NCBI GenBank assembly: GCA_016081115.2
Contig: JABTTQ020000183.1
Span: 1-64,000 of the forward strand
Length of the DNA stretch: 64,000 nucleotides
Source: Rehmannia glutinosa
Taxonomy: Eukaryota; Streptophyta; Magnoliopsida; Lamiales; Orobanchaceae
Direction: 5' to 3'
Shown here: piece by piece, positions 35,913-46,914 of the stretch
Layout of the letters: each line of letters opens with the position of its first letter
How positions within the stretch are numbered: the first letter of the stretch is position 1
Program-made: the position numbers and the translations under genes
Notes under the pieces: model-generated
The model's input: only the letters and a program-made list of their open reading frames with translations
Databases searched by the model: none
What the model was told of the DNA's origin: nothing

Positions 35913-36180
35913 TCAAAGACCCTCGCCTACTTTGATGCTTAGACCTGCTATCGGGTTGGGGTCGAGCAACCCATTTCCCTTGTATGTCTCTCTCGCGAGC
36001 TGCTGACTCATTTCCATGACCAACTCGAAGTCTTCCTTCCTCATAGAGGTCACCTTGTAGGGATCTCTCTTCTCTTCTTCCGGGAGATTGGGCCTGGATT
36101 GAGATGAGAGGAACTCGGGTTGCATCACTCCTTCACTCTACCTGGGGGTCTCTAGTGCCCTTTTCTGAACGTGTTTAATT
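35913..36180 (-). pseudogene. Short gag-like leader ORF of the CACGG-flanked element
   Basis: The minus strand reads METPIKHVQKRALETPR, a TAG, then in frame SEGVMQPEFLSS..., RPNLPEEEKRDPYK, FELVMEMSQQLARETY and GLSIKVGEGL before a stop. It lies just downstream of the primer-binding site, where gag should begin. I do not recognise a domain. It could be the start of a former gag kept because leader sequence is needed for packaging (inference). Array B begins directly after it. Confidence 0.45.
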
Positions 36181-36227
36181 GGGGTCTCCATACTTCTGTA
36201 CCTCTTTTCTTGGTAAAGGGGAAAAAG

Positions 36228-36245
36228 TTTCCCATAGACGCGCCA
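36228..36245 (-). other. Primer-binding site of the CACGG-flanked element
   Basis: TGGCGCGTCTATGGGAAA on the minus strand, two bases from the LTR end. It is of the same kind as the GTCTGTGGGAA sites at 11941-11958 (minus) and 44689-44707 (plus). I could not assign the tRNA. Confidence 0.7.
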
Positions 36246-36247
36246 AC

Positions 36248-36683
36248 TGATTTAGATCAGAGGATTACCTTCGGGTCACGGGCATTCGGGTAATCGGGTT
36301 CGAGCTCTTGGGTGACCTGAAATGGATAAACACACGTCACGCTAGCCGGGGGGTGGTCCCGGCTAAGACCTTCTGATGCTTAAGTCAGATCGAGTTCATG
36401 AGGTACGGGGGTATAGAGACAGTAAATATGAAAATAAGAGGTAAGAGAGGAAGAGTGAATAGTTCCCATCAAGTTATTGTAGCATGGTATTTATAGATAT
36501 TCTTGGCTAATGTGGTTGTGCCAAGTGTCATCATCTGGATGGTGGAGTTGTACTATGCTGTCAGGGAGATCAATGGTCCACCTTTGTGGGTTAGACCCAT
36601 TCCCCCAGTCCGGGTCGGATACGGAGCTCCAAACCCTATTTCAAGACCACATTTGTGTAGCTTAAGATCTCACTGCCTTATCA
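36248..36683 (-). repeat. 5' LTR of the CACGG-flanked element
   Basis: 436 bp; minus-strand ends TGATAAGGCA and AAATCA. TATAAATA at 36488-36495 (minus strand). Flanked on the outer side by the target duplication CACGG (36684-36688). Confidence 0.92.
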
Positions 36684-36688
36684 CACGG

Positions 36689-37238
36689 ATACTATTAAAT
36701 GAGAGTTCCATCAAATCTTCGTCAGCTCGCTCGCATATACCCCGAGAAGCAATTTGATAGAGTGGGGCTTTGTACCCTGACCTTCACTCTACAAGAGACA
36801 ATGAATTGGTTGCCCAGTGTGGGTATATATTAACCTAATCTATAAACATAATTTTAATTAGAGTATATACTGAGGTTCCAAAACTATTAATTTTTATATT
36901 AAAGTCTCCTTCTTGCATGGTGTATGGATATTAGCCTACGTTCTAACTGTTGCTATTTTTTAGTTTGAGTTGGCAAGTGTAATGAATTATATAAATTTTA
37001 TAATTTTATGTTAAATATAAAAAATCAAACAGGTGTTTTATTCTACCAAATGAAAATGAAAAAAAAGAACAATCAGACCTCCGACCCGTCTTTTTTCACG
37101 GTCACGATTAAGGATAGTGGAAATTGATTTTCTGTTTTATTTTTTATGTTCCACTTCCTGTTTCACCACATTTGATAGTAGACTAGTGTTAATAAAATAA
37201 TCATGGTTGTTGATCTCTTAGATGTAAATACAAGTGTC
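36689..37238. other. Intergenic DNA between LTR elements
   Basis: AT-rich, no gene or repeat recognised. Confidence 0.5.
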
Positions 37239-37243
37239 AAAAC

Positions 37244-38028
37244 TGTTGGAAAAACTGGATGGTATATATCGAATGGCTGAAACAAAACGAGCAGAGTAAC
37301 AATATGAAAGTTGAGGAAAGAGTTAGACTCTTTGTCTTTAAGACAAAATTGCCCGGCTCACGGTGTTAATGGAAAGTTGCAATCGCCTCCAAAGATACAA
37401 CAACTTACGTTTTGTGATAGCAACACTACAAATCACAAGACACTTTGAACTTTATAGTGTTTTTGAACTCTCAAAACTTTATATAGAGCTTCTGGTGCCT
37501 CTTCAAACTGGGTGCAACCCTAGGTCCGGGTAAATCTTGACCGTCAGATCGCGCCCTATGATCAACAAGCTGCGATGTGATGGTCCTGATCGCATCTGAC
37601 TGAAGGAACACACCCTTTGGCATACACCTCTGCATATTGGACAGTTGTGTCCAGGCATGCACCCCGTCAGCGAACAAACATGTCCAATCAGTGCCATCCT
37701 GTCACGTGTTGCCGTAAGGAGTTCCACATGATTAATCCTTATTAGTTGTGAAGCTCTTAATTAAATAGTCAAACATTTTATATGTTTCCTATGTGGGATA
37801 TGACTTTCCATATTCCCACCCTTTTATATTCCATTTATAAAAATATTTTAAGTGGCCAACTTCATGCATTTATTTCTCATTCACCCGACATTGGTTTTGA
37901 GAAATTCAAGATGCTAAAGTCATCTCCCGCTGCGTAGATTAAGTTTATCTCATTTATTTCATACATCGAATAAATGAATCCACATAAACAATTGGTCAAA
38001 ATCCAATTTTTTAAAACCAATTCCAACA
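37244..38028. repeat. Solo LTR with target duplication AAAAC
   Basis: 785 bp with 8-bp inverted ends TGTTGGAA and TTCCAACA, flanked by AAAAC at 37239-37243 and 38029-38033. There is no internal region, so it is a solo LTR formed by LTR-LTR recombination. Ends and content (TATGTGGGATATG, CATTCACCCGACATTGG) suggest a copia-type LTR, which is a weaker call. A CTTTATATAGAGC promoter-like word lies at about 37478-37490. Confidence 0.85.
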
Positions 38029-38379
38029 AAAACATTCAATGGAGTAGAATAGGAAGTGGATATTGAAATGGAACATAAATCTCCTTAAGCAATGATTGTG
38101 GACATGACTTCAATTTTACTATTGGCTATTAAATTAAATAATGTTTTTCACGTTTAACTTTTGGATGGACAATGCCAATTGAATTTATGACCTGTTTATT
38201 TCACAGTGGCCCATACTTTGTTTCTCTGTCAAACGAACACGAACCGGGTCAACAAAGATGGACATTAGGTAACTATTCCCATGACATGGTAATGGATGGG
38301 TATATGTAGTGGGTGAACCGGATAGAAAACTTAATAAATTATGAAAATTATTAATTAATTATAAAAATTAATTAAATAT

Positions 38380-38890
38380 TTAATTTTAAAGATTTTTGAT
38401 CCAAAAATAATAAGCGCACAAGCCCACGATCCGGGCCGGCGGCGCGCTTGTGTTTTGAACCAAACCCGCGCTTGTCCTTTTTGAACTAAACAAACTCATA
38501 TGTTCAAGATATATTAAGGCAACTTTATCACTCCTTTTTAAAATGTGGGATGCATCCCCTTCCCCCAAACTCATTTATTGTTCAACTTGGGATATATTAA
38601 GTGTTTGCAAACTATTTATCTCTTTTTCTTATGTGGGATAATTTTATTTTATTCTCCTTTCCCACATTTTCCATTTTCCATACCATTTATTTGTATTGAT
38701 GATTTTTGGCATAACTTCGGAGGAAGCATTAATTTTCCATTCACCCGGAATCGGTTTTGAGAAATTCCAAATGCTATTCTCATCTACTCTCTTAGTAGAA
38801 TTTTTACAAATAATTTTATTTTATTTTTCACTAATGGAAACCACTTAATTATTTGGTCAAAATCTTATTGGGTAAATATCAATATCATTA
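38380..38890. repeat. Diverged partial copy of the same LTR family
   Basis: CATTCACCCGGAATCGG, TTTTGAGAAATTCCAAATGC and ATTTGGTCAAAATC correspond in order to sequences at about 37884-38005 in the solo LTR. The boundaries are approximate and no target duplication was found. Confidence 0.6.
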
Positions 38891-39410
38891 TTTAAATAAC
38901 TCAAATTTCAAAAAGAACACTATTTTTATGGTGATTGTGATGCAAAGTATTTTTGGCATAAAGTGAGCATTTCCAGACGTACGGAGGAAGAAGCGCTTGT
39001 GGGTTCTGTAAGTTCATCACTGCCGTACTTTGGGTGATTAAGGAGATGGAAATCTATGCAATTATTTTAAAATGTAAGCTGAAAGGATATTATTTGACCC
39101 ATATCCAGATTCGCATGTGACATCACAAAAAAGGAAAAGAAAGAAAAATTATATTAAATAAAATATATTATGAAGGGGGAATATCAAAGATTGGCCGTTG
39201 CCCCTTTTTCTTAGATTTGATTCCTTCCTTAATTATGTAATTTTGTATAATACTGTGGTACACAATGACTCATAACCTCTAAAAACTAAAAAGTGACGCT
39301 ACTCACGCTAGAACTGGATTTACATAAAGAAGGGGAGTGCCTGAGCGAATAAGCCAACGCAAATTTTATAAATGAGCAAAGTTTCAATTAGACTATAAAA
39401 ATTATAATAA
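38891..39410. other. Intergenic DNA
   Basis: No gene or element end recognised. Confidence 0.45.
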
Positions 39411-39490
39411 GCTTGTAGCTCAATAGGTAGCGCTCACGCTTTATAAAGGAGTTGATCGGGATTCAAATTTAAATCTTTAAATTTCTTTGA
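39411..39490 (+). repeat. tRNA-like head of a SINE or tRNA pseudogene
   Basis: GCTTGTAGCTCAATAGGTAG followed by CGCTCACGCTTTATAAAGG and GGGATTCAAATTT resembles a degenerate tRNA with A box (TAGCTCAATAGG) and B box (GGGATTCAAAT) about 45 bp apart. The 3' body and end of a SINE are not clear. Confidence 0.5.
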
Positions 39491-41061
39491 GATTTATCAT
39501 CTTTCCTCCCATCCTCCCAATTATTGAAAAGATAGATGGTAAAAAGGGAAGCCCGTCTCGAGGTGAAAGGAATTGTGAAAATTAATCTTGAATATGTTCA
39601 CACTTCACACCAATTACCCATAAAATTAATAAATATATAGCTACATGCAGAAATTCTAGGATATCAAAATCATTTGAAGTCTTCAAAGATCTATGAAATA
39701 ACAAAATATCTAGGCCCATGAAAAGATTTGTGTGTAAATACCTCAACAAACAAGAACACGAATGATCGGACTGGTTAGTAATCTCTGGATATCTTATGGG
39801 ACCTTCGTTTCCAATCTTGATGTGGAGAACATAAAATTGTGTGACCATAACCATAAATCTCTTAAGAGAATTATCAATTTAAGGTTCTCATAATCCCCTA
39901 GGAAAGTTTACTCCTATTGGTATTTACTCTTCGTTACTATATCAAATTCAGTAGCTTTAGGACTACAACAAGTTTAGATCACTTAATTAGTCCAACAATA
40001 AATAGCAAATATAATTAAATAATTCCTTACACAAGGATGTACATGTTAGTCCAAGTGGCTATGAAAATCTAGATGGTGAATGAATAGATTTTCCCAATTT
40101 TTCGATTACGCTCTCTGTTTAGAATATGAAGATGGTGAAGAGATGGAAGTGCAGAAAATAAATCAACACACAATGATTTATAGAGTTTCAACCCACCTAC
40201 GACCTTCGTGGTCTACCACCCGGTATGTCCGATTGGATTTCGAAAAGCAAAAAAGTTTGTTAATTAAAACCAAAACAATTACAACATTTACCTTGAATAC
40301 CACCAAACTCTTCTACAACACCACCTATGAAGAGCATCAAACTCTTCCAACACCTTGAATAGCACCAAACTCTTCAACACGAAAGCACCAAGTTTTTCAA
40401 TCAATCACCTCTAATTAACCAAACGTGTTCTTGTCAAATGAACATTAACAAGAATTTCTTGTTTTGGATGTTGTTACAATTACAATCAAGATTACACTTT
40501 AAATGAAACATTACAACTCAAACGTGCAAGTTTAATCAAGAAGTAAATCATAATAATCAAGATGTGAAAGTGATGTGCTTATTTATTACAACAAAAATGT
40601 TGAAAATGAAAGCTTTGAGAAGTTTACTGATTTTCCTTATTGTGTTATATTCTTGTGTGTTATGCTATTGATCCTTCAAATTCTTCATCTATTTATAGGA
40701 GAGCTTCAAGATTGGATCTACAACATAGGCTCCTCCATCTTCAATTTTGTTTATAAAAGAAGGATCAAAAGATCTACCAAAGTGGTTAAGAATGAGAAAG
40801 TAGATCTATCTGATAATGACTTAACAATGGATAGAATTTTGCTATCAAAAATCATAGGGTGACCGATTGCTATGTTGAAAATTCGAAAGTTTAAAACGTT
40901 AATCTAAGATTAGACACGGGTTGCCCTGGGGGTTGGACCGGTCCACCACATAAGGAGATCGGTCGCCTAAGGGGTTGGACCAGTCCCCCCTAAGGTTGGA
41001 CTGGTCCCCTTTCAAACAGGGACCAAAAATAAAAATATTGCAACTTTAGACACCAGTCGGC

Positions 41062-41310
41062 CTGGGGATCGATCGGTCGACCCCCCAGGTTGGCCTCCGA
41101 GCAACCGATTGCCCTCCACTTTTTTTTTCTTCTATGTTTCGATTCTATTTCAAAATACAACTTTCAGGTACGGGTTGTTCTATAGGGCGATCGGTCGACC
41201 CCACCGGTTGGCCTCCGAGCAACCGATTGTCCTCCCCCTTTTTCTTCTATGTTTTGATTCTATTTCAAAATACAACTTTCAGGTACGGGTTTCTCTATAG
41301 GGTGATCAGT
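41062..41310. repeat. 116-bp tandem duplication inside the copia-type LTR
   Basis: Two copies of GGTTGGCCTCCGAGCAACCG and CAACTTTCAGGTACGGGTT, with period 116 bp (41161 to 41277). Shorter GGACCGGTC/GATCGGTCGACC words continue to the left (40930-41080). Confidence 0.75.
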
Positions 41311-41331
41311 CAACCTCAATACAGAGAAGTC

Positions 41332-42417
41332 ACTACAACATAAATGATATTAGGTAACACAAATTTTGTAGCACTTTTTACATAAGGTACATATGTTACA
41401 CATGTTTGTAATATTTTTTACATTACAATATTTATGTAACACTTTTGTAGCACTTTATCAATATGTAACACTTATATGTAACACTTTTATATAAGTAACA
41501 CTTTTTAAGTATCATTTTTTTTTTGTTATTTCTTTTGTAACGCAAATAGGTAACACTTTTATCAATATGTAACGCTTATATGTAACACTTTTATATAAGT
41601 AACACTTTTTAAGTATCACTTTTTTTTTTGCTATTTCTTTTGTAACGTAAATATGTATCACTTTATTTAAAAAGCACTCTTGGCAACACTATATTTTATT
41701 AATTGTAACACTTTTTAAGCTATATTTTAGCAACACAAAATTATATAACTATCACTAAATCATGTCAAAGATTTATTTAATTAATTGATGACACCAAACT
41801 TAAAAATTGTAGAAATCATGTACTATGTTTTTTTTAACTGAATTTTTGTTTTCTTTTTACAAAGTATTTTAGTTTTGCTTTTAATTTTTTATTTTTTACG
41901 AAGGTAATTAATTCCGTCTTAATACCGACGGAAAATACGCATGTATATATTTTATTATTATTATTATTTTTTAAATTTTTACTGGCGGAGACCAATTTCA
42001 TCGTTAACCGTTTTTTATTTTTTTTATTACTTTTTTAAAAAAAATTACCAATGAAAATTGATGTTGTCGGTAATTACTTAGGAATTTTTTCGTCGATAAA
42101 TTATTTTTTCGTTATTTTCTTTATTATTTAATTTTTTTACTGTTAGGACTTTTTATCTGTCAGTAAATTAATTTTATATGTTTATATATTTTTTTATTTA
42201 TATCGATTGAATATTTATCAGTCATAAATTTATTTTATATATTTTTGATATTTTTAACTTGTTGTGTCCTTTAATATATAATATAATATAATTTTCAAAC
42301 TATATACTATATAATATAAAACTTGATATATACAATGTATAATATATTTTAATACATATATTATAAAATATAATATTTATTATTTAAAATATATTATATA
42401 TACATATAATATATATA

Positions 42418-42458
<41 letters not shown>

Positions 42459-42749
42459 AAAGCAAAAGTTGTAATAAGATTCAACTTAGCTTAGTGGCAA
42501 ATTGCCACTTCTATACATAAGATTCATATGTAACACTTTAGAAATATTGATTCAAAGTGTTACCAATAGAAAACTTAATGTAACACTTAGAAAAAGTGTT
42601 ACTAAAAGATAGTAAAAGTGATACCTTAGACTATAGGTAGCACGGGCAAGTGCAGCGCCATAAAAGTGCTACCTATTGTCTATAGTAACATTTTATTGCC
42701 ATTAGGTAATATTTTTTGAGTGTTACCTAATATTATTTATGTTGTAGTG
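41332..42749. mobile_element. Non-autonomous CACTA (En/Spm-type) element
   Basis: The left end CACTACAACATAAATGATAT and the right end, whose reverse complement is CACTACAACATAAATAATAT, form terminal inverted repeats of about 30 bp. The 3-bp target duplication AGT is present at 41329-41331 and 42750-42752. Subterminal GTAACACTTTT words are repeated many times near both ends, as in CACTA elements, and a segment of about 115 bp near 41460-41650 is duplicated. The 1418-bp element has no transposase; the middle is AT-rich with a long TA run (about 42400-42456). Confidence 0.95.
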
Positions 42750-42915
42750 AGTTATCCAAATTTTGTCGAAAATAAAGTTCAAGAAGTACTTCAAAAAATT
42801 AGTAAAAATCATTAAAATTGTTTTGAAGTATTTGAACAACATTGGGGACATTGTTTTGGTATAAAACTCATTTATAAGAAATTATCAAAATTACGATAAA
42901 AATATTTATCTAACA

Positions 42916-43958
42916 AACTCCCATTTTTGATGATTACAACCCAAAACAATTTTAAGAGAGCGAATTTTAAAATGAAATACGTTTTTCCGGTCAAAATCAA
43001 CTATCCATTGTAAGCAACACTTCTCATGATAGAAAATAATAAGGATATGAGCAATGGTTTTTCAAAACATTTTTATAAACTCCCTCTATCAACATGTTAA
43101 GCAATAGACAAGCAACTTAAAAGCTAAAAGCTCAAGAGCTTAAAAGCTCCCTTTATAAAAAATAAGTCATTAGCCATAAGAAATAGTCAATTATACGAGC
43201 AATAATCCATAATCCATCCTTAGCTTATAGCTTTTTCTGTGACAACTTATAGCTTTTTCTGCGAGCTTTTTCTAGCTCACTTGATCTTACCATGAGCTTA
43301 TGAGCTCATTCCATTTTTCTCCCCCTTTGGAATCATAAAAAAGACTATTAGCACGATAAAAACATCATAGATAGACATCAAAGTGCGCATTGAACCATAA
43401 TATCATAAGATGAAATGGAAAGCTTAGAATTCCAAAATGTAGGAGCAATCTGTAGTACCTGAGAAATAGGGAGAAAAAAATAGAAATTAAGGCTCGATTA
43501 TTTGCTAATTAAGGAATTTAAAAAAATTTGGAAATTTCTGAAAATTCTATTACATTTGGGCTTAACAAATTATTTTTTTTATAGACTTTATTTTATATCT
43601 TGGCCCATTTAAAATAATCTTAAACCTATTATCAAGCCCAAAGCCATATCATCTATCGAAATAAGGTAACACCAAAAAGATACCAATTATCCTAATAGTC
43701 TTCAATCAATATTATATAAAAGTTAATATTTCAATTCTAATTTATTTCAGCTAATCAATTTTATTATGAAATTAATTAGCAATTGATTATACCTTCCATT
43801 CTTTTAGTCATCAGTTTAACATCCAACAAATTTATACCAACACTCAGTCCAAATACATTGAGGAATTCCAACTCTATTACCATAAATTACTAACCAGATT
43901 TTCCACAAAAAATTAAGACTAAAATTAAGCTACATTAAATTTTTTGAAATCACTCTCA
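42916..43958 (-). other. 3' internal remnant of the copia-type element, then intergenic DNA
   Basis: The polypurine-like AATGGGAGTT (minus strand, plus 42916-42926) abuts the LTR; another purine-rich AAAGGGGGAG lies near 43320. No coding sequence was seen, and where the element ends is unclear. Confidence 0.45.
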
Positions 43959-43963
43959 CTACC

Positions 43964-44687
43964 TGATAAGGGTAAAATATGGTCTGGGTTGACCTGTCTA
44001 GGCAAAATGTATTGGGTCAATCTGTTAAGCCCTGAGCTTTGGGCCGATCTAATAAGGTTCAGCGTATTGGGCCAACCCATTAAGCCCTAAGCATTGGGCC
44101 GATTTGATAAGGTTCAGCGTATTGGGCCGATCTGCTTAAGGTCTAATGCCTAGGCCGACCTGCTGAGCCTCAAGCTTAAGTTTGTTAAATTGATCTGATT
44201 AGGCCTAGTGTAGTAGGCTGACCTGTAGAGGACTTGGGTCATGTCGACTCTCATGGGCTGATCTATCACAGTTCGGTTCTATGAACAGAGGCTCAGACAT
44301 TTAAAAGGATACGCACTAAAGATAATGATCCGAGGTGTGTCTCAGTCGATTCAAAACCGAAGTCTTAAGGACGTAAATTAGGGTTTTGGAAGATCCAATC
44401 CTAACCTAATGATGACTCTGACACCAAATCGTAACGGAATCACGGATTTTACGGAAACCCTAATCTGGGCTAACGTATATAAGCCAAAGTCCAGGTTCAT
44501 TCTAAACCTAATCACACTTTTACTTTTACATTATATTTCTCTGCCTCTTGCTTCTCTTCCAAGTCACTGACTTAAGCATCAAAGATGGTACGCCGGAGCC
44601 CCCCTTCGGCCCCCCTTATGCAGATTTTGCGGAGGAGTTCGACTTAGAGGTTGATCGGCAAGAGGAGGATATTTTCGAGAGCAACCA
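43964..44687 (+). repeat. 5' LTR of the Tat element
   Basis: 724 bp, TGATAAGG to GAGCAACCA. TATATAAG at 44476-44483. Contains short internal repeats of GTATTGGGCC and TAAGCCCTAAG at 44005-44140. Confidence 0.94.
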
Positions 44688-44688
44688 A

Positions 44689-44707
44689 TTGCTGTCGTCT
44701 GTGGGAA
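44689..44707 (+). other. Primer-binding site of the Tat element
   Basis: TTGCTGTCGTCTGTGGGAA follows the LTR. It is a mutated form of the TTGGCGCCGTCTGTGGGAA type common after LTRs of this lineage; the tRNA was not assigned. Confidence 0.6.
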
Positions 44708-44741
44708 CATTGAGTGGAGACGTGAGTATCGAGCGACTGTT

Positions 44742-46273
44742 ATGGAAGATATAAGGAAAAATCTGGAGAAAGACCTGAATCGCACGCCGTTGGGAGATAC
44801 TCCGGGCGGAGTTACACAAGAAGACACCATGCCTCCGCCTCCGCCACCCTTGGAGGGCGAAGGGCAACGGCTTCCAAGAGCAGGGGTAGATGGACAAACG
44901 CCCATGTCCAGTGGAAGTGTTGATTTGGGCCCAATGTTCTTTGAGCAGTTGGGTGGTTTCATTACTAGGGCCATCGAGCAAACGGTGGAAAGGCGACTGA
45001 GGGAAATGCTTCCGCCACCAACCCCGCTTGTGGTCTCTCCTCCGGTGGTCCCTCCTCATGTGGTCCCTCCGCCGGGGATCCCACCGGAGGTCAGAGAGAG
45101 AGGTCGGCGGCATGTGTTGGCGAAAAAGGTGCATTCGTCAATGGCGGAGCATACATCAACTAAGGATCAGGATTGGTCAGAGCGGATGGATGACCTCCAT
45201 CGTGAAGTGAGGGATATTCGTAGGAGAGTTGGGGGAGCGCCGAGAGTGGCTTCAGTCCGAGTGCGGAGGGGAACTCCCTTCTTGGATGAAGTGATGGTGG
45301 ATGAGCTCCCATCCTCCTACCGAGCCCTGAGGTTTGAATATGATGGTACCATGGACCCGTGGGATCACCTCTGCCGTTTTGAGAATGCTGATTTGCTACA
45401 CAGGTTCACGGATGGCGTGATGTGTATAGTCTTCCCTACCACACTGATGAAGTCAGTTGAGCAATGGTTTAGCCAGCTTGCTCTAGGCTCTATCAAAAAT
45501 TTTGATGACTTCAGTTTGGCATTTCTCAATCCGTTCACGAGTTTTGTAAGTACCAAAAGGCGCACTTGACTGTTTAAGAGAGGAAAGGGGAAGGACTTCG
45601 GAGCTATATACTGAGGTTTACTGTGGCTAAGTTGGAGGTGCCTTCGGCTAGTCCAGAAATTTTGGCTAATGCCCTAGCTCAGGGCCTGAAAGACGGGGAG
45701 TTTTTTGAATCTTTGGTGATAGAGCCGGCTAAGACCTTTGATGAGTTGTTAGCTCAGGCAGAGAGGTATATTAACCCGGAAGAGGCGAGGAAAATGAAGA
45801 GAGAGAAAGGAGAGAAAAGAAGGGAAAGAAAGGAAGATCGGGAGGATAAAGTATCTTAGAAAAAACCGAGGTCCGAGGCAATGGGTGGACGGCCTAGGTA
45901 TGAGAAATATACGCCATTGGCTTTACCTCAGGGCGAGGTGCTCATTGCTATTGAAAGGCATCCCGACTTGAGGTGGACAAAGGCGCATGCGGAGGCACCA
46001 GTAAAGGCGAAGTGCAAAGAATTTTGCAGATTCCATAATGAGTATGGACACACAACATATCGGTGCACACCCCTGAGGGATGAAATTGAGAGGCTCATTC
46101 AGGCAGGTCATCTCAGGGAATTTGTGTACATTGATAAAAAGGAGAAAAAAGGGGAGTATAAGAGAGATAACCGTGGTTATCATCAACCTCGGCGGGAGCC
46201 GGAGTGTAGGGGGAGGAAAGGGAGGAGCAACCTCCACCTCCGCCTCCACCTCGGTGAGAGGTCATCCAAATGA
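44742..46273 (+). pseudogene. gag of the Tat element (broken)
   Basis: Starts MEDIRKNLEKDLNRTPLG at 44742. A proline-rich segment and a basic stretch precede the gag core: SVRVRRGTPFLDEVM, LPSSYRALRFEYDGTMDP, DHLCRFENADLLH, SVEQWFSQLALGSIKNFDDF. A frame change near 45550 and a stop follow. The frame then continues RSYILRFTVAKLEV, ALAQGLKDGEFFESL and a Lys/Arg-rich tract, hits an in-frame TAG at 45857, and resumes with KCKEFCRFHNEYGHTTYRC, a Cys/His motif followed by LRDEIERLIQAGHLREFV, typical of Tat-type gag C-termini. The intact form would be the capsid/nucleocapsid protein. At least one frameshift and two stops make it defective. Confidence 0.9.
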
Positions 46274-46365
46274 TAGTTGGAGGACCGACGGAATGGGATT
46301 CTAGGAGTGCTCGGAAGAACTACGTGAGAGAAACAACACTAGATCGGGTGCAATAGCAGCTGAAA

Positions 46366-46914
46366 GTGGAACAGGTCGGACCAGGGCCAAGCATCCAATT
46401 TGGGCCGGAGGATAGCAAGGGTATCGTGACACCTCATAGTGATACTCTTGTGATCACGACGACGATCTCTAATTATGATGTGCAGCGAGTATTCGTGGAT
46501 ATAGGGAGCTCGGCGGACATCTTGTTCTATGATTGCTATAAGAGGATGGATCTCTAGGTCGGGTTGGAGGCAGTGGACACAGTGTTGGTCGGATTTTCAG
46601 GAGGAATGATCCAACCAATAGGTATGATTACTTTACCGGTCTCTTTGGGCAATGAGCCTAATCACAAAACTATGATGATTCGATTTTTTATAGTAGATGC
46701 ACCTTCTTCGTATAATGCTATGTTGGGTAGACCGTCATTGAATGCTTTTCAAGCTGTGGTGTCGGTGTACCATTTGAAAATGAAGTTCCCCGTGGGGGAA
46801 GAGGTCGGTGAGGTCGGCAGAGATCAGTACATGGCTAGAAGTTATATGTGGAAAGTATTCAAAAGGCGGAGAGGAGAAATATCTTTGATGATGATAAAAA
46901 TAGAGATAAAATAA
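46366..46914 (+). pseudogene. Protease of the Tat element (broken)
   Basis: VFVDIGSSADILFYDCY near 46490 is the active-site region of the aspartic protease, written DIGSS where relatives have DTGSS or DNGSS. A stop at 46555 is followed by a frame with MIQPIGMITLPVSLGN and SSYNAMLGRPSLNAFQAVVS, the C-terminal flap and helix. It would have cut the gag-pol polyprotein. The frame changes again before RT. Confidence 0.88.

Larger units (their letters stand above)
16745..36683 (-). mobile_element. Large LTR element with a repeat-built interior (LARD-like), split by Athila-2
   Basis: Two LTRs (16745-17208 and 36248-36683) share most of their sequence and are flanked by the identical 5-bp duplication CACGG (16740-16744 and 36684-36688). 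A minus-strand primer-binding site and polypurine tract lie in the right places, so it is read right to left. Without the nested Athila-2 it is about 7.0 kb. Apart from a short gag-like leader ORF, the interior has no recognisable protein; most of it is tandem repeats of about 70-72 bp. That makes it a non-autonomous, large-retrotransposon-derivative type element. The GTCTATGGGAAA primer site and the LTR start TGATAAGGCA resemble those of the Tat element at 43964, a possible helper type (inference). Confidence 0.9.
40044..42915 (-). repeat. Copia-type (SIRE-like) LTR, interrupted by a CACTA element
   Basis: On the minus strand it begins TGTTAGATAAATATT directly after a polypurine-like AATGGGAGTT, and can end at CTTGGACTAACA (plus 40044), giving 6-bp inverted ends TGTTAG/CTAACA and about 1451 bp without the insertion. 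A minus-strand TATAAATAG lies at 40689-40697. The PPT neighbourhood (ATCAAAAATGGGAGTT) recalls SIRE/Maximus copia elements. Only the 3' LTR is visible; flanking duplications were not established. Confidence 0.6.

Noticed and set aside
44579..45134. Minus-strand open frames opposite gag of the Tat element
   Set aside because: Shadows of the proline-rich gag N-terminus; the real antisense ORF of this element lies after pol.
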